Part shown: one piece after another, positions 43,722 through 52,660 of the stretch | Numbering within the stretch: the stretch's first letter is position 1 | How the letters are laid out: each line of letters opens with the position of its first letter | Notes under the pieces: model-generated | Told to the model about the DNA's origin: nothing | What the model saw: only the letters and a program-made list of their open reading frames with translations | Database searches by the model: none | Program-made: the position numbers and the translations under genes | DNA from: a virus | Reading direction: 5' to 3' (one strand) | IMG/VR virus record: IMGVR_UViG_3300002835_000088 | Location: 1-64,000 of that record | DNA length: 64,000 bases

Positions 43722-44140
43722 GTCAAGACCAGCTTCTCTAATTTAGCTGGTGGGTAGTGAGCCCCGTCAAGAATAGGTTCTTTACCATCATTACTTTTAA
43801 TAATGACGTCTCCGTACCTAACACCCACAACAACGCCTCGACGTCCGTTGTGAATCGGCCCAAGTTCTCCATCAAAAGCATCAGCTTTGACTCGTACTTG
43901 TTCGGCTACTTTAATGAAACCTGCTTGTACTGGAATCCAAGTTTCATTTTTATTTTCTTTAACAACAATGTGACCTTTTGCTAGTGAAGCAAACATATCA
44001 ATTGCTTTATTTTTAAATTCAGGAGTAAGGTCTAAAGACTCAATCAGTTCAATTAATTTCATTGTGGCATCGCCAACTGGCTTTCTTACCTTAGCTGCCT
44101 GTAATTGGGACTTAACCCAATCCATGTCTAAGTTTGACAT
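43718..44140 (-). CDS. Hypothetical protein with SH3/KOW-like C-terminal half
   Basis: 140 residues. The N-terminal half is helical (WVKSQLQAAKVRKPVGDATMKLIELIES). The C-terminal half carries short beta strands around EQVRVKADAFDG and GRRGVVVGVRYGDVIIKSNDG, reminiscent of an SH3-like barrel of the KOW type seen in nucleic-acid-binding proteins. The similarity is by pattern only. An AAGGAGG-like sequence lies just upstream of the ATG at 44140. It is the first gene of the compact operon of small proteins that runs to the WhiB genes. Confidence 0.7.
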   Translation of the reverse strand: MSNLDMDWVKSQLQAAKVRKPVGDATMKLIELIESLDLTPEFKNKAIDMFASLAKGHIVVKENKNETWIPVQAGFIKVAEQVRVKADAFDGELGPIHNGRRGVVVGVRYGDVIIKSNDGKEPILDGAHYPPAKLEKLVLT

Positions 44141-44189
44141 TTGACCTCCTTTCTTAAAGTGTATTAGTTTTTAGTTGTTTAGTAAAGGT

Positions 44190-45203
44190 TTAAGCTAACT
44201 GTTTTAGTGTTTTAGTTAATTTTTCGTTTATATCATCTTGGCTAGGAAGTTGATCAAGATATGATTGTTTTTGACTAAACGCTAGTTCTGTCCGTTCCAC
44301 CGTGTCCATAAGCTCTACGCTTGTTGCAAGATGTCTCCACTCTTCTCCCATATACCCCGTGATTTTCCAATCGTGAACTACAGGAACCCCCTGAGATAGA
44401 GATTGAGCAAGTGCAGGAGACCACCAAGATTCATTATTTCTATAGGTAGGTACAATCGTTCCGACTGCTCCACGGATATGAGTGAGAGTCTCTGATTCAA
44501 CTTCCCAAACGTCTTGTTTGATTGGGACAACCTTTTTTGTCAGCATTTGAGCGTAGCTTTTTCCAGAAGAATTAAAAGAATCGCACACCCAATACTCGTC
44601 ACTGAGGTAGTAGTTTTTTGTTTTTTCTGGCTGAAGAAGGATGTACGAATCCACACTTACGCCTACTAGGCTTTCTGCAGAAAGATTAGGAAGATATTTA
44701 GTTAGTAGGTCTGCAGTTGACCATGGGTAGGATGGGTAAAAAGTTGTGGGCCACGGTTCATTACTCAGATATTCAACAAAACTTTTAATCTCGGCTTTAA
44801 GCTCTGGATTGTCTACAACATCAGAATAACTTTTTCTTCTGTCATAAAAACTTTTAAAAGTTGACGCCTCGGTGGTCCAAGCATTTAGAGACGGAGGAAT
44901 TTTAAAACTCTCTGGGGCATCAATTAAAAGAGATAGGTTTCCTATTTCTTTACACTTATTTGCTGTTATAAAAGCAGGATAAATTTTGTTAGCAGAGATG
45001 CTGGTTGTTGGGGCAATACCAACTATTACCAAATCAAACTTTTCTAGATAAGACTTTTCCCAGTTAATTTGAGGGGAGGCAAAAGTAACGTCAACGCCAG
45101 CATTTTTAAAATTTTGACCTAATAAGTTACTAAAAGTAGGAGTTCTCTCTGCATGCTTTTTAGACGCTTGCTGTGCAGTACATCCAGTAATTAAAACTTT
45201 CAT
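44190..45203 (-). CDS. GT-B-like glycosyltransferase
   Basis: About 337 residues. The frame opens at 45218, but the first codons there contain AAAAAGGA, which is a Shine-Dalgarno sequence for the ATG at 45203 (MKVLITGCTA), so 45203 is chosen. It begins with a Rossmann strand and later shows FDLVIVGIAPTT and the C-terminal stretch GTIVPTYRNNESWWSPALAQSLSQGVPVVHDW. That stretch resembles the nucleotide-sugar-binding end of GT-B enzymes (acidic residue, small-residue helix, then GVPVV). It may transfer a sugar to phage DNA, to virion proteins or to the host envelope. It is the second glycosyltransferase in the window, set apart from the replication genes by a terminator. Confidence 0.62.
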   Translation of the reverse strand: MKVLITGCTAQQASKKHAERTPTFSNLLGQNFKNAGVDVTFASPQINWEKSYLEKFDLVIVGIAPTTSISANKIYPAFITANKCKEIGNLSLLIDAPESFKIPPSLNAWTTEASTFKSFYDRRKSYSDVVDNPELKAEIKSFVEYLSNEPWPTTFYPSYPWSTADLLTKYLPNLSAESLVGVSVDSYILLQPEKTKNYYLSDEYWVCDSFNSSGKSYAQMLTKKVVPIKQDVWEVESETLTHIRGAVGTIVPTYRNNESWWSPALAQSLSQGVPVVHDWKITGYMGEEWRHLATSVELMDTVERTELAFSQKQSYLDQLPSQDDINEKLTKTLKQLA

Positions 45204-45226
45204 AATGTCCTTTTTCATTTATGTGA

Positions 45227-45259
45227 AGAGCCACCCAACGCTAAACGTTGGGCGGCTCT
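45227..45259 (-). terminator. Strong 14-bp stem-loop after the SSB-like gene
   Basis: Arms 45227-45240 and 45246-45259 surround a 5-base loop. Read on the minus strand, all 14 pairs form, with one G-U wobble; on the plus strand the same position is an A-C mismatch. This shows that the structure works in the minus-strand transcript. It lies 15 bases after the SSB-like stop codon and before the glycosyltransferase. A typical U-run is lacking, so termination may need Rho or be partial. Confidence 0.75.
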
Positions 45260-45274
45260 AACACAGATGTCACC

Positions 45275-45808
45275 TTAAAACGGTGCTGCTGGTGCCGCCG
45301 CAGGTGCAGCAGCTGGTGCTGGTGCTGGTGCAGGGGCTGGTGCAGGGGCTGGTGCCGCTGCAGCTGGTGCTGGTGGTACTGCAGCTCCTGCAGTTGCTCC
45401 ACCCGCCGCTGGGTAGTAGTTCTTAATTTCGTTCTTCTTGTTACCCTGATAAGTCTTCTGACCAACCTGAGCACGGAAGCGTCGACCCTGAAGTGCTGCT
45501 TCAATTTGTGCATTTGATGGTGCACGGTCGAAAAAGTCTTTTGTAAGACCTAGTGCGCCCATCTTACGGAAAAAGATTCCGAGAGCTGTTGGGTTTTCAG
45601 GCGAAATTGTTAGGTTGTCCCAAACAAGACGCTTTGCGAAAGCACCAGATTCAACCTGTGCCTTGAGTGAAAACATTGTCTTACCAGACTGCGTTACCTT
45701 TGCAACAGCTTCTACAACATTCAAGTCGTAGTCGCCATCTGGTAGTGGCTCATAAGATGCAGATTCACCTGCATTTTTAATGAGGTCTGCCCAATTGAGA
45801 GTACTCAT
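45275..45808 (-). CDS. Single-stranded-DNA-binding-like protein (DUF669 type) with Pro/Ala tail
   Basis: 177 residues. The N-terminal ~130 residues (YEPLPDGDYDLNVVEAVAKVTQSGKTMFSLKAQVESG ... LVWDNLTISPENPTALGIFFRKMGALG) have the pattern of DUF669-like phage proteins. These take the place of SSB in recombination operons beside Sak4-type ATPases. The last ~45 residues are almost only Pro and Ala and end in PF, recalling the flexible linker and C-terminal Phe tip of bacterial SSB, though without its acidic run. The start overlaps the stop of the Sak4-like gene (ATGA). A strong stem-loop follows. Confidence 0.78.
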   Translation of the reverse strand: MSTLNWADLIKNAGESASYEPLPDGDYDLNVVEAVAKVTQSGKTMFSLKAQVESGAFAKRLVWDNLTISPENPTALGIFFRKMGALGLTKDFFDRAPSNAQIEAALQGRRFRAQVGQKTYQGNKKNEIKNYYPAAGGATAGAAVPPAPAAAAPAPAPAPAPAPAPAAAPAAAPAAPF

Positions 45809-46593
45809 GCGTTTGCTTCTTTCTTAGTAGTGGTGGTTTGTTGTGCTTGTGGTACTTGTTTTGGTCCGAAGATAGTGTCGAGCATGACATCAATAGATAG
45901 CTTGTCTTGTTCGACAATCGAGCCCAATCGGCCTTGAACTCGTTCTCCTGCTTCATACTCATTTGTGCGTTCGACGTACATACGACGAACCTTGTAAGGA
46001 GGTGAAAGCGGGTCAGGGTTGGGGAAAGACTCGATAGTCAAAGCACCAAGAATGTCGTAGAAATATGGCGCTTGAATAGCAAGCTGACCTTGTAGGTAAG
46101 GTCTGTGCTTTCCATCCTGAGTAACACGAGACATTGCTGTAAGAACAACAGCCTCGAGTGGGTTAGTTGGGTGCATCGTTAGGTCGCGGAGGTCGCGGAG
46201 AAGGCCACCCATGTGGCGAAGTAGTTCGCCCCACTGTTGCATCTTCATCTGCTCGTTTCCAGCGATGCTGTCCATGCACTTAACTTGTAACTCTGATATA
46301 GAGTCAATAATCAATGATTTAAATTGGTGCTTACCAAGTTGCAACCATTGATATGTTTTAATCACCGTGTCGTAATCACGTACTGTGACTACGCAGGTAT
46401 CCCAAGTTCCATCTGCTACAGGTGGTTCCTCTCGCAGTGGGTCCCAGTACTTAACGACGATAGGCAAGAATCTATGACCGCCTTCAACGTCAAGCATGAG
46501 TCGTGGGTATGGTGCGGTTACGGCGAAAGTTGATTTACCAACTTTTGATTCTCCGTAAACCATTACGGTCAGGGACCGTTGGATTTCACTCAT
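45805..46593 (-). CDS. Sak4-like RecA-fold ATPase (single-strand annealing)
   Basis: 262 residues with Walker A GESKVGKST (14-22), an early acidic LMLDVEGG, Walker B SLIIDSISEL, and a sensor region VVLTAMSRV. This is the layout of Sak4 (phage 'AAA ATPase') proteins, small RecA-like annealases found with SSB-type and RecB/Cas4-type partners, exactly the neighbours seen here. It should promote pairing of single strands during phage recombination or replication. The C-terminus is polar (Gln/Thr/Lys-rich). It lies 3 bases after the nuclease gene and overlaps the SSB-like gene. Confidence 0.88.
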   Translation of the reverse strand: MSEIQRSLTVMVYGESKVGKSTFAVTAPYPRLMLDVEGGHRFLPIVVKYWDPLREEPPVADGTWDTCVVTVRDYDTVIKTYQWLQLGKHQFKSLIIDSISELQVKCMDSIAGNEQMKMQQWGELLRHMGGLLRDLRDLTMHPTNPLEAVVLTAMSRVTQDGKHRPYLQGQLAIQAPYFYDILGALTIESFPNPDPLSPPYKVRRMYVERTNEYEAGERVQGRLGSIVEQDKLSIDVMLDTIFGPKQVPQAQQTTTTKKEANA

Positions 46594-46596
46594 GCG

Positions 46597-47526
46597 TCAC
46601 TCGTTTCCTTTAGTTTCTTCTTGACCATAGTAAGCATATGGATCTGCTACTACGAAGTTATCACTGATTGCTTGTTCTGCGGCACTGCCATCATCAACAA
46701 GTGTGCAAACAGTGAAGAATGGGCACTTCCATTTGCAGTCACGCGAAGGGCGTGGATACGCATGGAAAGCTGGGTTCTCACCTTCATCCAATGCTGTTCT
46801 AACACGCATCATGTCGGCAATAGTGCCGTGCAGACGGTCCCAGAAGGAGCGTAGGGTGAAGATGTTGTGCCGTACTTCGATTTGGTCGTAGAACGGCGGA
46901 CGTGCCGCTGCAGAACGTCGTACCTTCTTCAACATTGTGAAGATGCCTCCGTCTGAGCGTTCTGACTCATCCTTCTTGGTGGATTCCAAGAGCATGTATG
47001 TCAAAATCTGTTCATTCATTGGTGCAAGGTTTGCAAATTCGCTCAATGAACCGCCAACTGTTTTAAAGTCACGGAACATACGAACACCATCACCCTTGCG
47101 ACGCACACGCATATCAAGCTTTCCAGTGAGTTCAACTTCTCCATTGAAAAGCGGTGCGGTAATAACTTCTTCTGTAGAAATCATTTCAAGTTCGGCATCA
47201 ATGCCATTTTCTTCTACCCATTGCAAGTAGCCTTCAAGCATGATGTGTCCAAGTTCTCCCTCTTTTTCCAACTCGGAGACGTCTTTGAACTCTGCAAGAA
47301 GTACTTGCTTTTCTGCGTTTAAAAGTTTTGAGTGTGATTCTAGAAGCGGTGTTCCGTTTGCGTAGTAGTCATCTAGCGCAGCGTGAATTCTTGTACCAAG
47401 TACGAGTGCACCAGTAGAGTCTCTATACTTTGGTTGCAATCTTCTATAGTAAGTAAGCCACCACTTGCGACGGCAATCTTTAAATGTTTGAATCTCGCTG
47501 TTGGAGATTCTGACTACTTCGCTCAT
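46597..47526 (-). CDS. PD-(D/E)XK exonuclease, Cas4/RecB-like with Fe-S cysteines
   Basis: 309 residues. Nuclease motifs: GTRIHAALDDYY (about 44-55, first helix), LTGKLDMR (Asp138), and RDFKTVGG (Asp153, Lys155). Four cysteines frame the domain: Cys18 near the start (FKDCRRKWWL) and Cys264, Cys268 and Cys274 near the end (DCKWKCPFFTVC), the pattern of a 4Fe-4S cluster in Cas4/AddB-type nucleases. It probably resects DNA ends to feed the Sak4-like annealase. The ATGA overlap with the SNF2 helicase gene and the 3-base gap to the annealase gene mark one operon. Confidence 0.92.
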   Translation of the reverse strand: MSEVVRISNSEIQTFKDCRRKWWLTYYRRLQPKYRDSTGALVLGTRIHAALDDYYANGTPLLESHSKLLNAEKQVLLAEFKDVSELEKEGELGHIMLEGYLQWVEENGIDAELEMISTEEVITAPLFNGEVELTGKLDMRVRRKGDGVRMFRDFKTVGGSLSEFANLAPMNEQILTYMLLESTKKDESERSDGGIFTMLKKVRRSAAARPPFYDQIEVRHNIFTLRSFWDRLHGTIADMMRVRTALDEGENPAFHAYPRPSRDCKWKCPFFTVCTLVDDGSAAEQAISDNFVVADPYAYYGQEETKGNE

Positions 47527-49322
47527 AGTAACCCTGCCTTATCGTCTTTAAGTAGTTTTAGTAGTTGTGTTTGGTCTTGAACGATGTCTTCAAAGTTCTG
47601 AGCTTTTTTCTCGAGAACATCGATAACACGTTCTTCTATAGTTCCTTCAGTCACGTAATCAGTGATGATTACTGAGTCATGAATTTCGGAACCAATTCTG
47701 TGAACTCTATCAAGGGCTTGCTTGTGGTCAACTAGCGACCAAGGGCGTTGAAGCATAATCAAACGGCGAGCAGCAGTAAGAGTTACACCAACACCACCCG
47801 CCTGAGCAGTAAATAGAATCCATTTAGTTTTTCCAGATTGGAAATCATCGATGGCTTTCTGACGTTCATCTTCTGTTTGAGCACCTGTAATAAGCCCGTG
47901 AGGGATGCTCTTCTTTGTCATCTCGGCACTTACTAAATCAATTAATTGCCGAGACACAGCGCAAACTGCCACTGAATCATCACCAAAGTCTCCGCTTTCA
48001 ATATCGTCCATGAGTGCATCAACTTTGCAAGAAGGTTCAGTCAGATATACAGCTATTTCTCCTGTTTGCTCATTTGTCTCAAGAACAGCAGAAGAACTTG
48101 CAAACTGCAGAAGTCTTAAAGTCTGCGTCAAAATACTTGGAGCAGTGAGAGCAGAACCGTTTTCTAACTCTGCAATCATGGTGTCACGCATTTGCTCATA
48201 AGCCTTCTTCTGCTTAGGAGACATTTCAATGTCACGACGTTCGTTGATTACCTCTGGCAACCAAGGGAGCACAACAGACTTCAACATTCGTCGCATAACA
48301 GGTTGAACAGCTTTGTCGAATTCTGCTTGCATGTGAGGCTTTACTCCGATAACAAGCATTCCACCAAATGCATTTAACATGGTGTCTACCATTCGCTCAA
48401 TCCAACGAGTTTTGCTAGGCCAGTCTTTTGGTGACAACCAGTGAAGGATTGCCCATAGGTCGACTACATCTTTTGCAATCGGTGTACCAGTTAAAGCAAA
48501 CTTAATTTGAGCATCGCCAGTTGCAGCCCATAGAGCTCGAGTCTGCTTTGACTTTGGCTCCTTAGAGCGGTGAATCTCATCTGCAATTACAGCTTTAAAA
48601 TCAATAGCGTTCAACTCACGCTGATGCACTTCGCAGCGGTTAGCACTAACAGACTCGTCGTGACCTCCACAATCGGAGCAGCGAGTCAAAGCCACAGAGC
48701 CATAAGGAGCAAGTCTTGAGTGGCCTCTTAAAGCCTCCCAATTGAGAACATAAACATCGGCTTGAGCATCGAATTGTTTTTTGCGTTGTACTGCTGTTCC
48801 TTTGACAACTTGAGTGGTGACTTCAGGCCACCATTTTTCAAACTCTCTCGCCCAGTTCTTTTTTAGGGTGTTAGGGCAAACGATTAGTGCTGGAAAGACC
48901 TGCTCACCGTCGTTTTGTAGTTTTTTCAAGGCTCTGATTGCCTGAGCCGTTTTACCTAAACCTGGCTCGTCAGCGAGCAGGGCACGCTTAGCGGTGCTGA
49001 GGAACTGTACGCCCGCTCTTTGGTGTGGGAATAGGTCTTCATCCCCTTCCGCCTCTAAAACCTCTCTAAGGGCCATAGAAGGCGAAATACGGGTATTTAA
49101 TTCATTGGTTGCCCAATCATTAAGGGCTGGACCTATTTGAAGGTCATGGAGGAAGGTGGAGCGCAAAGCAAGGCAACTGGACCAGCTTAAAGGCAGTCTC
49201 CATAGCTGGTCTTCTGTAGACCATTTAGAGCCTGGAATAGACTTACAAAGGTCTTTAAATCGCCACTCAGCTTGAATGACTATGTTGGATTTTTCAGCGT
49301 CTAAATCCACAAATACTGGCAT
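47523..49322 (-). CDS. SNF2/SF2 DNA helicase
   Basis: 599 residues. After a ~90-residue N-terminal domain come the SF2 motifs: Walker A DEPGLGKT (118-125), VCPNTLKKNW (motif Ia), DEIH (248-251), LTGTP (278-281) and the C-terminal VGVTLTAARRLIMLQRPWS plus QALDRVHRIG (motifs V and VI). A zinc-finger-like insert CSDC ... CEVH lies at 215-233, between motifs Ia and II. It is a member of the SWI2/SNF2 group used by many phages in replication fork restart or recombination. Its ATGA overlap with the nuclease gene places it in the recombination operon. Confidence 0.95.
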   Translation of the reverse strand: MPVFVDLDAEKSNIVIQAEWRFKDLCKSIPGSKWSTEDQLWRLPLSWSSCLALRSTFLHDLQIGPALNDWATNELNTRISPSMALREVLEAEGDEDLFPHQRAGVQFLSTAKRALLADEPGLGKTAQAIRALKKLQNDGEQVFPALIVCPNTLKKNWAREFEKWWPEVTTQVVKGTAVQRKKQFDAQADVYVLNWEALRGHSRLAPYGSVALTRCSDCGGHDESVSANRCEVHQRELNAIDFKAVIADEIHRSKEPKSKQTRALWAATGDAQIKFALTGTPIAKDVVDLWAILHWLSPKDWPSKTRWIERMVDTMLNAFGGMLVIGVKPHMQAEFDKAVQPVMRRMLKSVVLPWLPEVINERRDIEMSPKQKKAYEQMRDTMIAELENGSALTAPSILTQTLRLLQFASSSAVLETNEQTGEIAVYLTEPSCKVDALMDDIESGDFGDDSVAVCAVSRQLIDLVSAEMTKKSIPHGLITGAQTEDERQKAIDDFQSGKTKWILFTAQAGGVGVTLTAARRLIMLQRPWSLVDHKQALDRVHRIGSEIHDSVIITDYVTEGTIEERVIDVLEKKAQNFEDIVQDQTQLLKLLKDDKAGLL

Positions 49323-49390
49323 TTTTACTTCCTGTCACTATGTCAAACATACTATCACGAAAAATTAAAAAACTTTAAAATTCTTGATAG

Positions 49391-49876
49391 TTATTTTTCT
49401 TTGTCTAAGAGTACACGAGGTACCCATCCTTGCTTGGCTAGAGCTAGTAGGGCGTGTCGTATTGCATCATTAGCATGACCTTCCCCACCCACGTGCCAAG
49501 TTCCAACCTTTTTTAGAGCATCATTTGGGAACATGTTCTTTGCGTCTACTGGGTTTTGCATCCATATGTTTTCTGGCGAATAACCATCTTCCCTACATAG
49601 ATGTTTCAAGACTCCTATTTGCTCTAGAGAGTATGGAGCCTGAGAATTTCGAACAGTGGCTGCATTTATAATAAAACGCTCACACACAACTTTGAATGAG
49701 GGCGAGTTTTTATATTGGGCCATCACTGCTCTTACGTCAGAAGCAAAGTCTTCAGGCTGAGATTCCATTGAATAAACTTTAACTGGAAAGTCATCAGCCC
49801 CTCCGCTCCATGTAATAAGAGCTATACCCGTGGCTTTACCTGGGTCTACTGCCAAAATTGCATAGTTAGAGTTCAT
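49391..49876 (-). CDS. RuvC-like Holliday-junction resolvase
   Basis: 161 residues with an RNase H-like fold signature: AVDPGKATG (Asp11), VVCERF (Glu66) and GHANDAIRHALL (His134, Asp137, His141). These match the catalytic carboxylates of RuvC-type enzymes. It should cut branched DNA that arises in recombination, or clear it before packaging. The ATG overlaps the stop of the DNA polymerase gene (ATGA). The 68-base gap to the helicase gene (49323-49390) is AT-rich and holds no evident gene. Confidence 0.9.
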   Translation of the reverse strand: MNSNYAILAVDPGKATGIALITWSGGADDFPVKVYSMESQPEDFASDVRAVMAQYKNSPSFKVVCERFIINAATVRNSQAPYSLEQIGVLKHLCREDGYSPENIWMQNPVDAKNMFPNDALKKVGTWHVGGEGHANDAIRHALLALAKQGWVPRVLLDKEK

Positions 49877-51699
49877 TCGTACTTTTGCCCCCAGTTCTCG
49901 AGTGGTCCTTCAACATCAGCCGTTAATGGAACAGCCCAACCTTCTCTGGTAGTCATACATTCACGAACAACTTTTTTAATTTCTTCAGCCTCTTCACGAG
50001 GGGCTTGAAGAACAATTTCGTCATGTACTGGAACAATTAAGTAGTCAGTCAAATCTGCTTGGTCTAGCTTTAAAAGATTTGACTTAAACACTTCAGCAGC
50101 ACCACCTTGAATCAAATAATTGACTAGCGTGTATGTACGCTCTTCGTCACAAGGGATTCGACGTCCAGTCCAAGTGTGAACATATCCTTGCCCTTCAGTG
50201 CGAAGTCTTTCTTGACCAATGCTGTCGATATGTTTTTGAAAAGCAGCCATACCTGGATAGTTAACGTCGAATGAATCAGACACAGCTCGCATTTGAGGTT
50301 CTGGAACACCAGCAGTTAAAGCTTGCTTAGCAACACCTGCACCATAGAGTCGTCCGTAGACAACACCCTTAATGAGGTTACGACGCTTGTCAGACTTTTG
50401 CATAGTTGGGTCTTGATAAACCTGACGACCAATCTCAGTAAATGGATCAGAACCAGTTGCATCTGCCATGTTAAATAGATTGATTAGGTTTTCATCCCCT
50501 GACAAAGACGAGAACATACGGAACTCGACCTGATCCAAGTCAGATGTAATAATCACATGGTCAGGGTCTTTAGGGATGAAGGCTCGACGCACAGTTGCAT
50601 CACCTTTAGGCAGAGTCTGCAATGCTGGGTCTGTAATTGACATACGAGAAGTTCTAGCAGCTACTGTTTTGATAGATGGGTGAAGAACTCCATCTATGTT
50701 CATATTGATAAAGTTTAAAAAGTAAGTGCTTGCTAGTTTTTCTGCTTTTCTAACTTGAAGAACTATGTCTGCTAACTCTTTAACTTCTTGGTTGCCTTCA
50801 ATAGCAAGTTTTTCTAGTTGGTCTCTTGCAGCAGACTTTTGACCAGAAGCGGTGAACTCTGTAATTTCTCCACCAAGTTCTTCCAACATTCTGACAAGCT
50901 GTTGATTACTTGTTATCGAGCCACCATAACGATTGAATGCCCAAAGTTTTGTCTTCTCTGTGTAGTCAAGAAGTTCTTCATACTTTTTCTTTGAGTAATC
51001 GACATCAACGCGAGCGCCGTTAATTTCCATACGAGTAACGACTTTTCGTGCGCCCATCTCTAATTCGTAAGCTCGATTGTATGGACCATTAGGGCCACAC
51101 TTTTCCCAGTACATCTCCCACAAACGCATTGTTAGTACTGTATCGAGAGCACCGTAAGACCAGAATGGTTCAAAAGAAATTGGAACAGTTCCCCAAGTCC
51201 AACCATTAGCAGAAAGTTCTTCATCAAGTTTTGATTGAAGATGCGCAGCGTATGGGTCTATATGTTGAGCAGAAAGTTCTTTTAGACCACCGACACCAAG
51301 AGGGTCAACAATGTGAGCCATAATCATTGTGTCATGTGCACGGTCCCATGGAATACGCCAGCGAGATTTAATTTCAAACCAGCGAGCTTCAAACGCAACG
51401 TTGTGACAAACAATAGGACCGTCAAAACGATTCATTGCTTCATAGAAAACGCCATTCCACTCTTCCCATGGAATAGACCAGCCAGTCATTCCGTCACCAA
51501 CTTGGACAAGACGTAAATCACCATGCCAAGGAGACAATGCATCTTTACGTTGACCACCTGGACGTTCTCCAGTTTCAGTGTCAATCGCTATAGCATTGTA
51601 TGGACGTCGTTCACCCAACCAATGAAGAAAAGCTTGCGCTTTTTCTACAGAGTCAACTAGATGTAGCTGAACTCCTGTTAAATCTCGTCTCTCAGTCAC
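49873..51699 (-). CDS. Family A DNA polymerase with 3'-5' exonuclease
   Basis: 608 residues from GTG 51699. The N-terminal proofreading domain shows IDTET (Asp40, Glu42), CHNVAFEARW (Exo II; Glu105 where Asp is usual) and YGALD (Tyr182, Asp186, Exo III). The polymerase domain has motif A SDLDQVEFR (Asp387), motif B R440-x3-K444-x3-YGRLYG and motif C VHDE (His559-Asp560-Glu561). There is no 5'-nuclease domain, as in T7-like and other phage polymerases. The O-helix position equal to Taq Phe667 is Tyr448, as in T7 polymerase. It is the replicative polymerase, working with the Prim-Pol/helicase at 7107-9728. Confidence 0.97.
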   Translation of the reverse strand: MTERRDLTGVQLHLVDSVEKAQAFLHWLGERRPYNAIAIDTETGERPGGQRKDALSPWHGDLRLVQVGDGMTGWSIPWEEWNGVFYEAMNRFDGPIVCHNVAFEARWFEIKSRWRIPWDRAHDTMIMAHIVDPLGVGGLKELSAQHIDPYAAHLQSKLDEELSANGWTWGTVPISFEPFWSYGALDTVLTMRLWEMYWEKCGPNGPYNRAYELEMGARKVVTRMEINGARVDVDYSKKKYEELLDYTEKTKLWAFNRYGGSITSNQQLVRMLEELGGEITEFTASGQKSAARDQLEKLAIEGNQEVKELADIVLQVRKAEKLASTYFLNFINMNIDGVLHPSIKTVAARTSRMSITDPALQTLPKGDATVRRAFIPKDPDHVIITSDLDQVEFRMFSSLSGDENLINLFNMADATGSDPFTEIGRQVYQDPTMQKSDKRRNLIKGVVYGRLYGAGVAKQALTAGVPEPQMRAVSDSFDVNYPGMAAFQKHIDSIGQERLRTEGQGYVHTWTGRRIPCDEERTYTLVNYLIQGGAAEVFKSNLLKLDQADLTDYLIVPVHDEIVLQAPREEAEEIKKVVRECMTTREGWAVPLTADVEGPLENWGQKYE

Positions 51700-51713
51700 T
51701 TACAATCTTTCTT

Positions 51714-52184
51714 CTAAGGAATCATCTCTATTCTATAGATTGATTCTATCTTTTCATCATACTTTGCTGCTTGTTCCAAAAGCCGCTGGGCTACGTGAGT
51801 TAGATATCTTGCCCCACCAGCATCATATTTGTAAAGAGCATCTAGCACAGGTTCTGGGTCTTCAGAAACTTGAGCCCATGTTCGGTCTTTTTCAGGGAAA
51901 ATGATAGGAAGGTTTTTACTTGGATAGCACTCCTCGCATGGCAAGGAGTCTGGTTTTAGCTCATCTGAAGGAGCTTCAACTAGCCCGTATCTCTTTACAA
52001 GAGGACAAGCTGCTCCATGAAAAACTAAAGAAACTCCAACTCTCGAAAGAATGTAAGAACCATTTTCAGTCTTGTAAAGCTTAAACTCAATCCATCGCGT
52101 GGAGCCGCGACGCCATGAAGATGAATCGCCTAGAAGACGACCACTAAATTGGAGGGTACGAGAACCGTCCTTTACTTCATACAT
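51714..52184 (-). CDS. Hypothetical protein, Cys-containing
   Basis: 156 residues. The N-terminal part is beta-rich (TLQFSGRLLGDSSSWRRGSTRWIEFKLYKTENGSYILSRVG). Then follow HGAACPLVK and LPCEECYPSK, whose Cys/His residues could hold a metal, and a helical C-terminus (ALYKYDAGGARYLTHVAQRLLEQAAKYD). Proteins of this form accompany DNA polymerase genes in some actinophages, by memory; the function is not known. Its ATG shares one base with the previous stop (TAATG), and it lies 14 bases before the polymerase gene, linking the tail and replication blocks in one transcript direction. Confidence 0.72.
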   Translation of the reverse strand: MYEVKDGSRTLQFSGRLLGDSSSWRRGSTRWIEFKLYKTENGSYILSRVGVSLVFHGAACPLVKRYGLVEAPSDELKPDSLPCEECYPSKNLPIIFPEKDRTWAQVSEDPEPVLDALYKYDAGGARYLTHVAQRLLEQAAKYDEKIESIYRIEMIP

Positions 52185-52660
52185 TATGGCTGTGTCCCCC
52201 CTCCAGAGTTTTGTTGCTCTTGTAGAGATGTCAACAGATCAGATGTTTCTTGAGCTTGTTCTGTATGTAAATCTTCATCATGTGTATGCTCAATAGTAAG
52301 CTCTTCTATTGGTACTACAATATCCGTAGCTCCTGCAGGGTTGTCTTTAAAATAGATATAAGACCACCACAAAATGCATTCTTCTTTGGCCCATTCAATT
52401 TCTGCCCATCCGCGCATAGGCCAAGGCTCAAAACCAGGATTTTCATTTAATTGAATAAGCTCTATATTTTTTGAAACATCAGTTATATACTGAACAACAT
52501 TATCCATGTGGTTGTATATTAATTCTGCAGAAAGTTCATCTCTTTCTTGAGTGTTATTTATGTTGATAGCTGTATGAACTTCTTCAGAAGAAGATGCAGT
52601 AAATTTTTTACAGATATACGGACGGTCTTCACCGTTATATTGTGCAAGATATTCTATCAT
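52184..52660 (-). CDS. Hypothetical protein downstream of S74 fibre gene
   Basis: 158 residues, acidic, with a Gln/Gly-rich tail (LQEQQNSGGGTQP). The front part has a beta-alpha pattern (YLAQYNGEDRPYICKKFTASSSEEVHTAI), the middle a WPMRGWAEIEWAKEECILWW stretch unusually rich in Trp. It overlaps the stop of the fibre gene by 4 bases (ATGA). Genes in this place often encode tail fibre assembly proteins, but no motif proves it. The coding assignment is solid from the overlaps on both sides. Confidence 0.7.
   Translation of the reverse strand: MIEYLAQYNGEDRPYICKKFTASSSEEVHTAININNTQERDELSAELIYNHMDNVVQYITDVSKNIELIQLNENPGFEPWPMRGWAEIEWAKEECILWWSYIYFKDNPAGATDIVVPIEELTIEHTHDEDLHTEQAQETSDLLTSLQEQQNSGGGTQP

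Noticed and set aside
45241-45525. His/Gln- or Cys/Trp-rich frames over the end of the SSB-like gene
   Set aside because: They arise from the Pro/Ala-coding repeat read in other frames.
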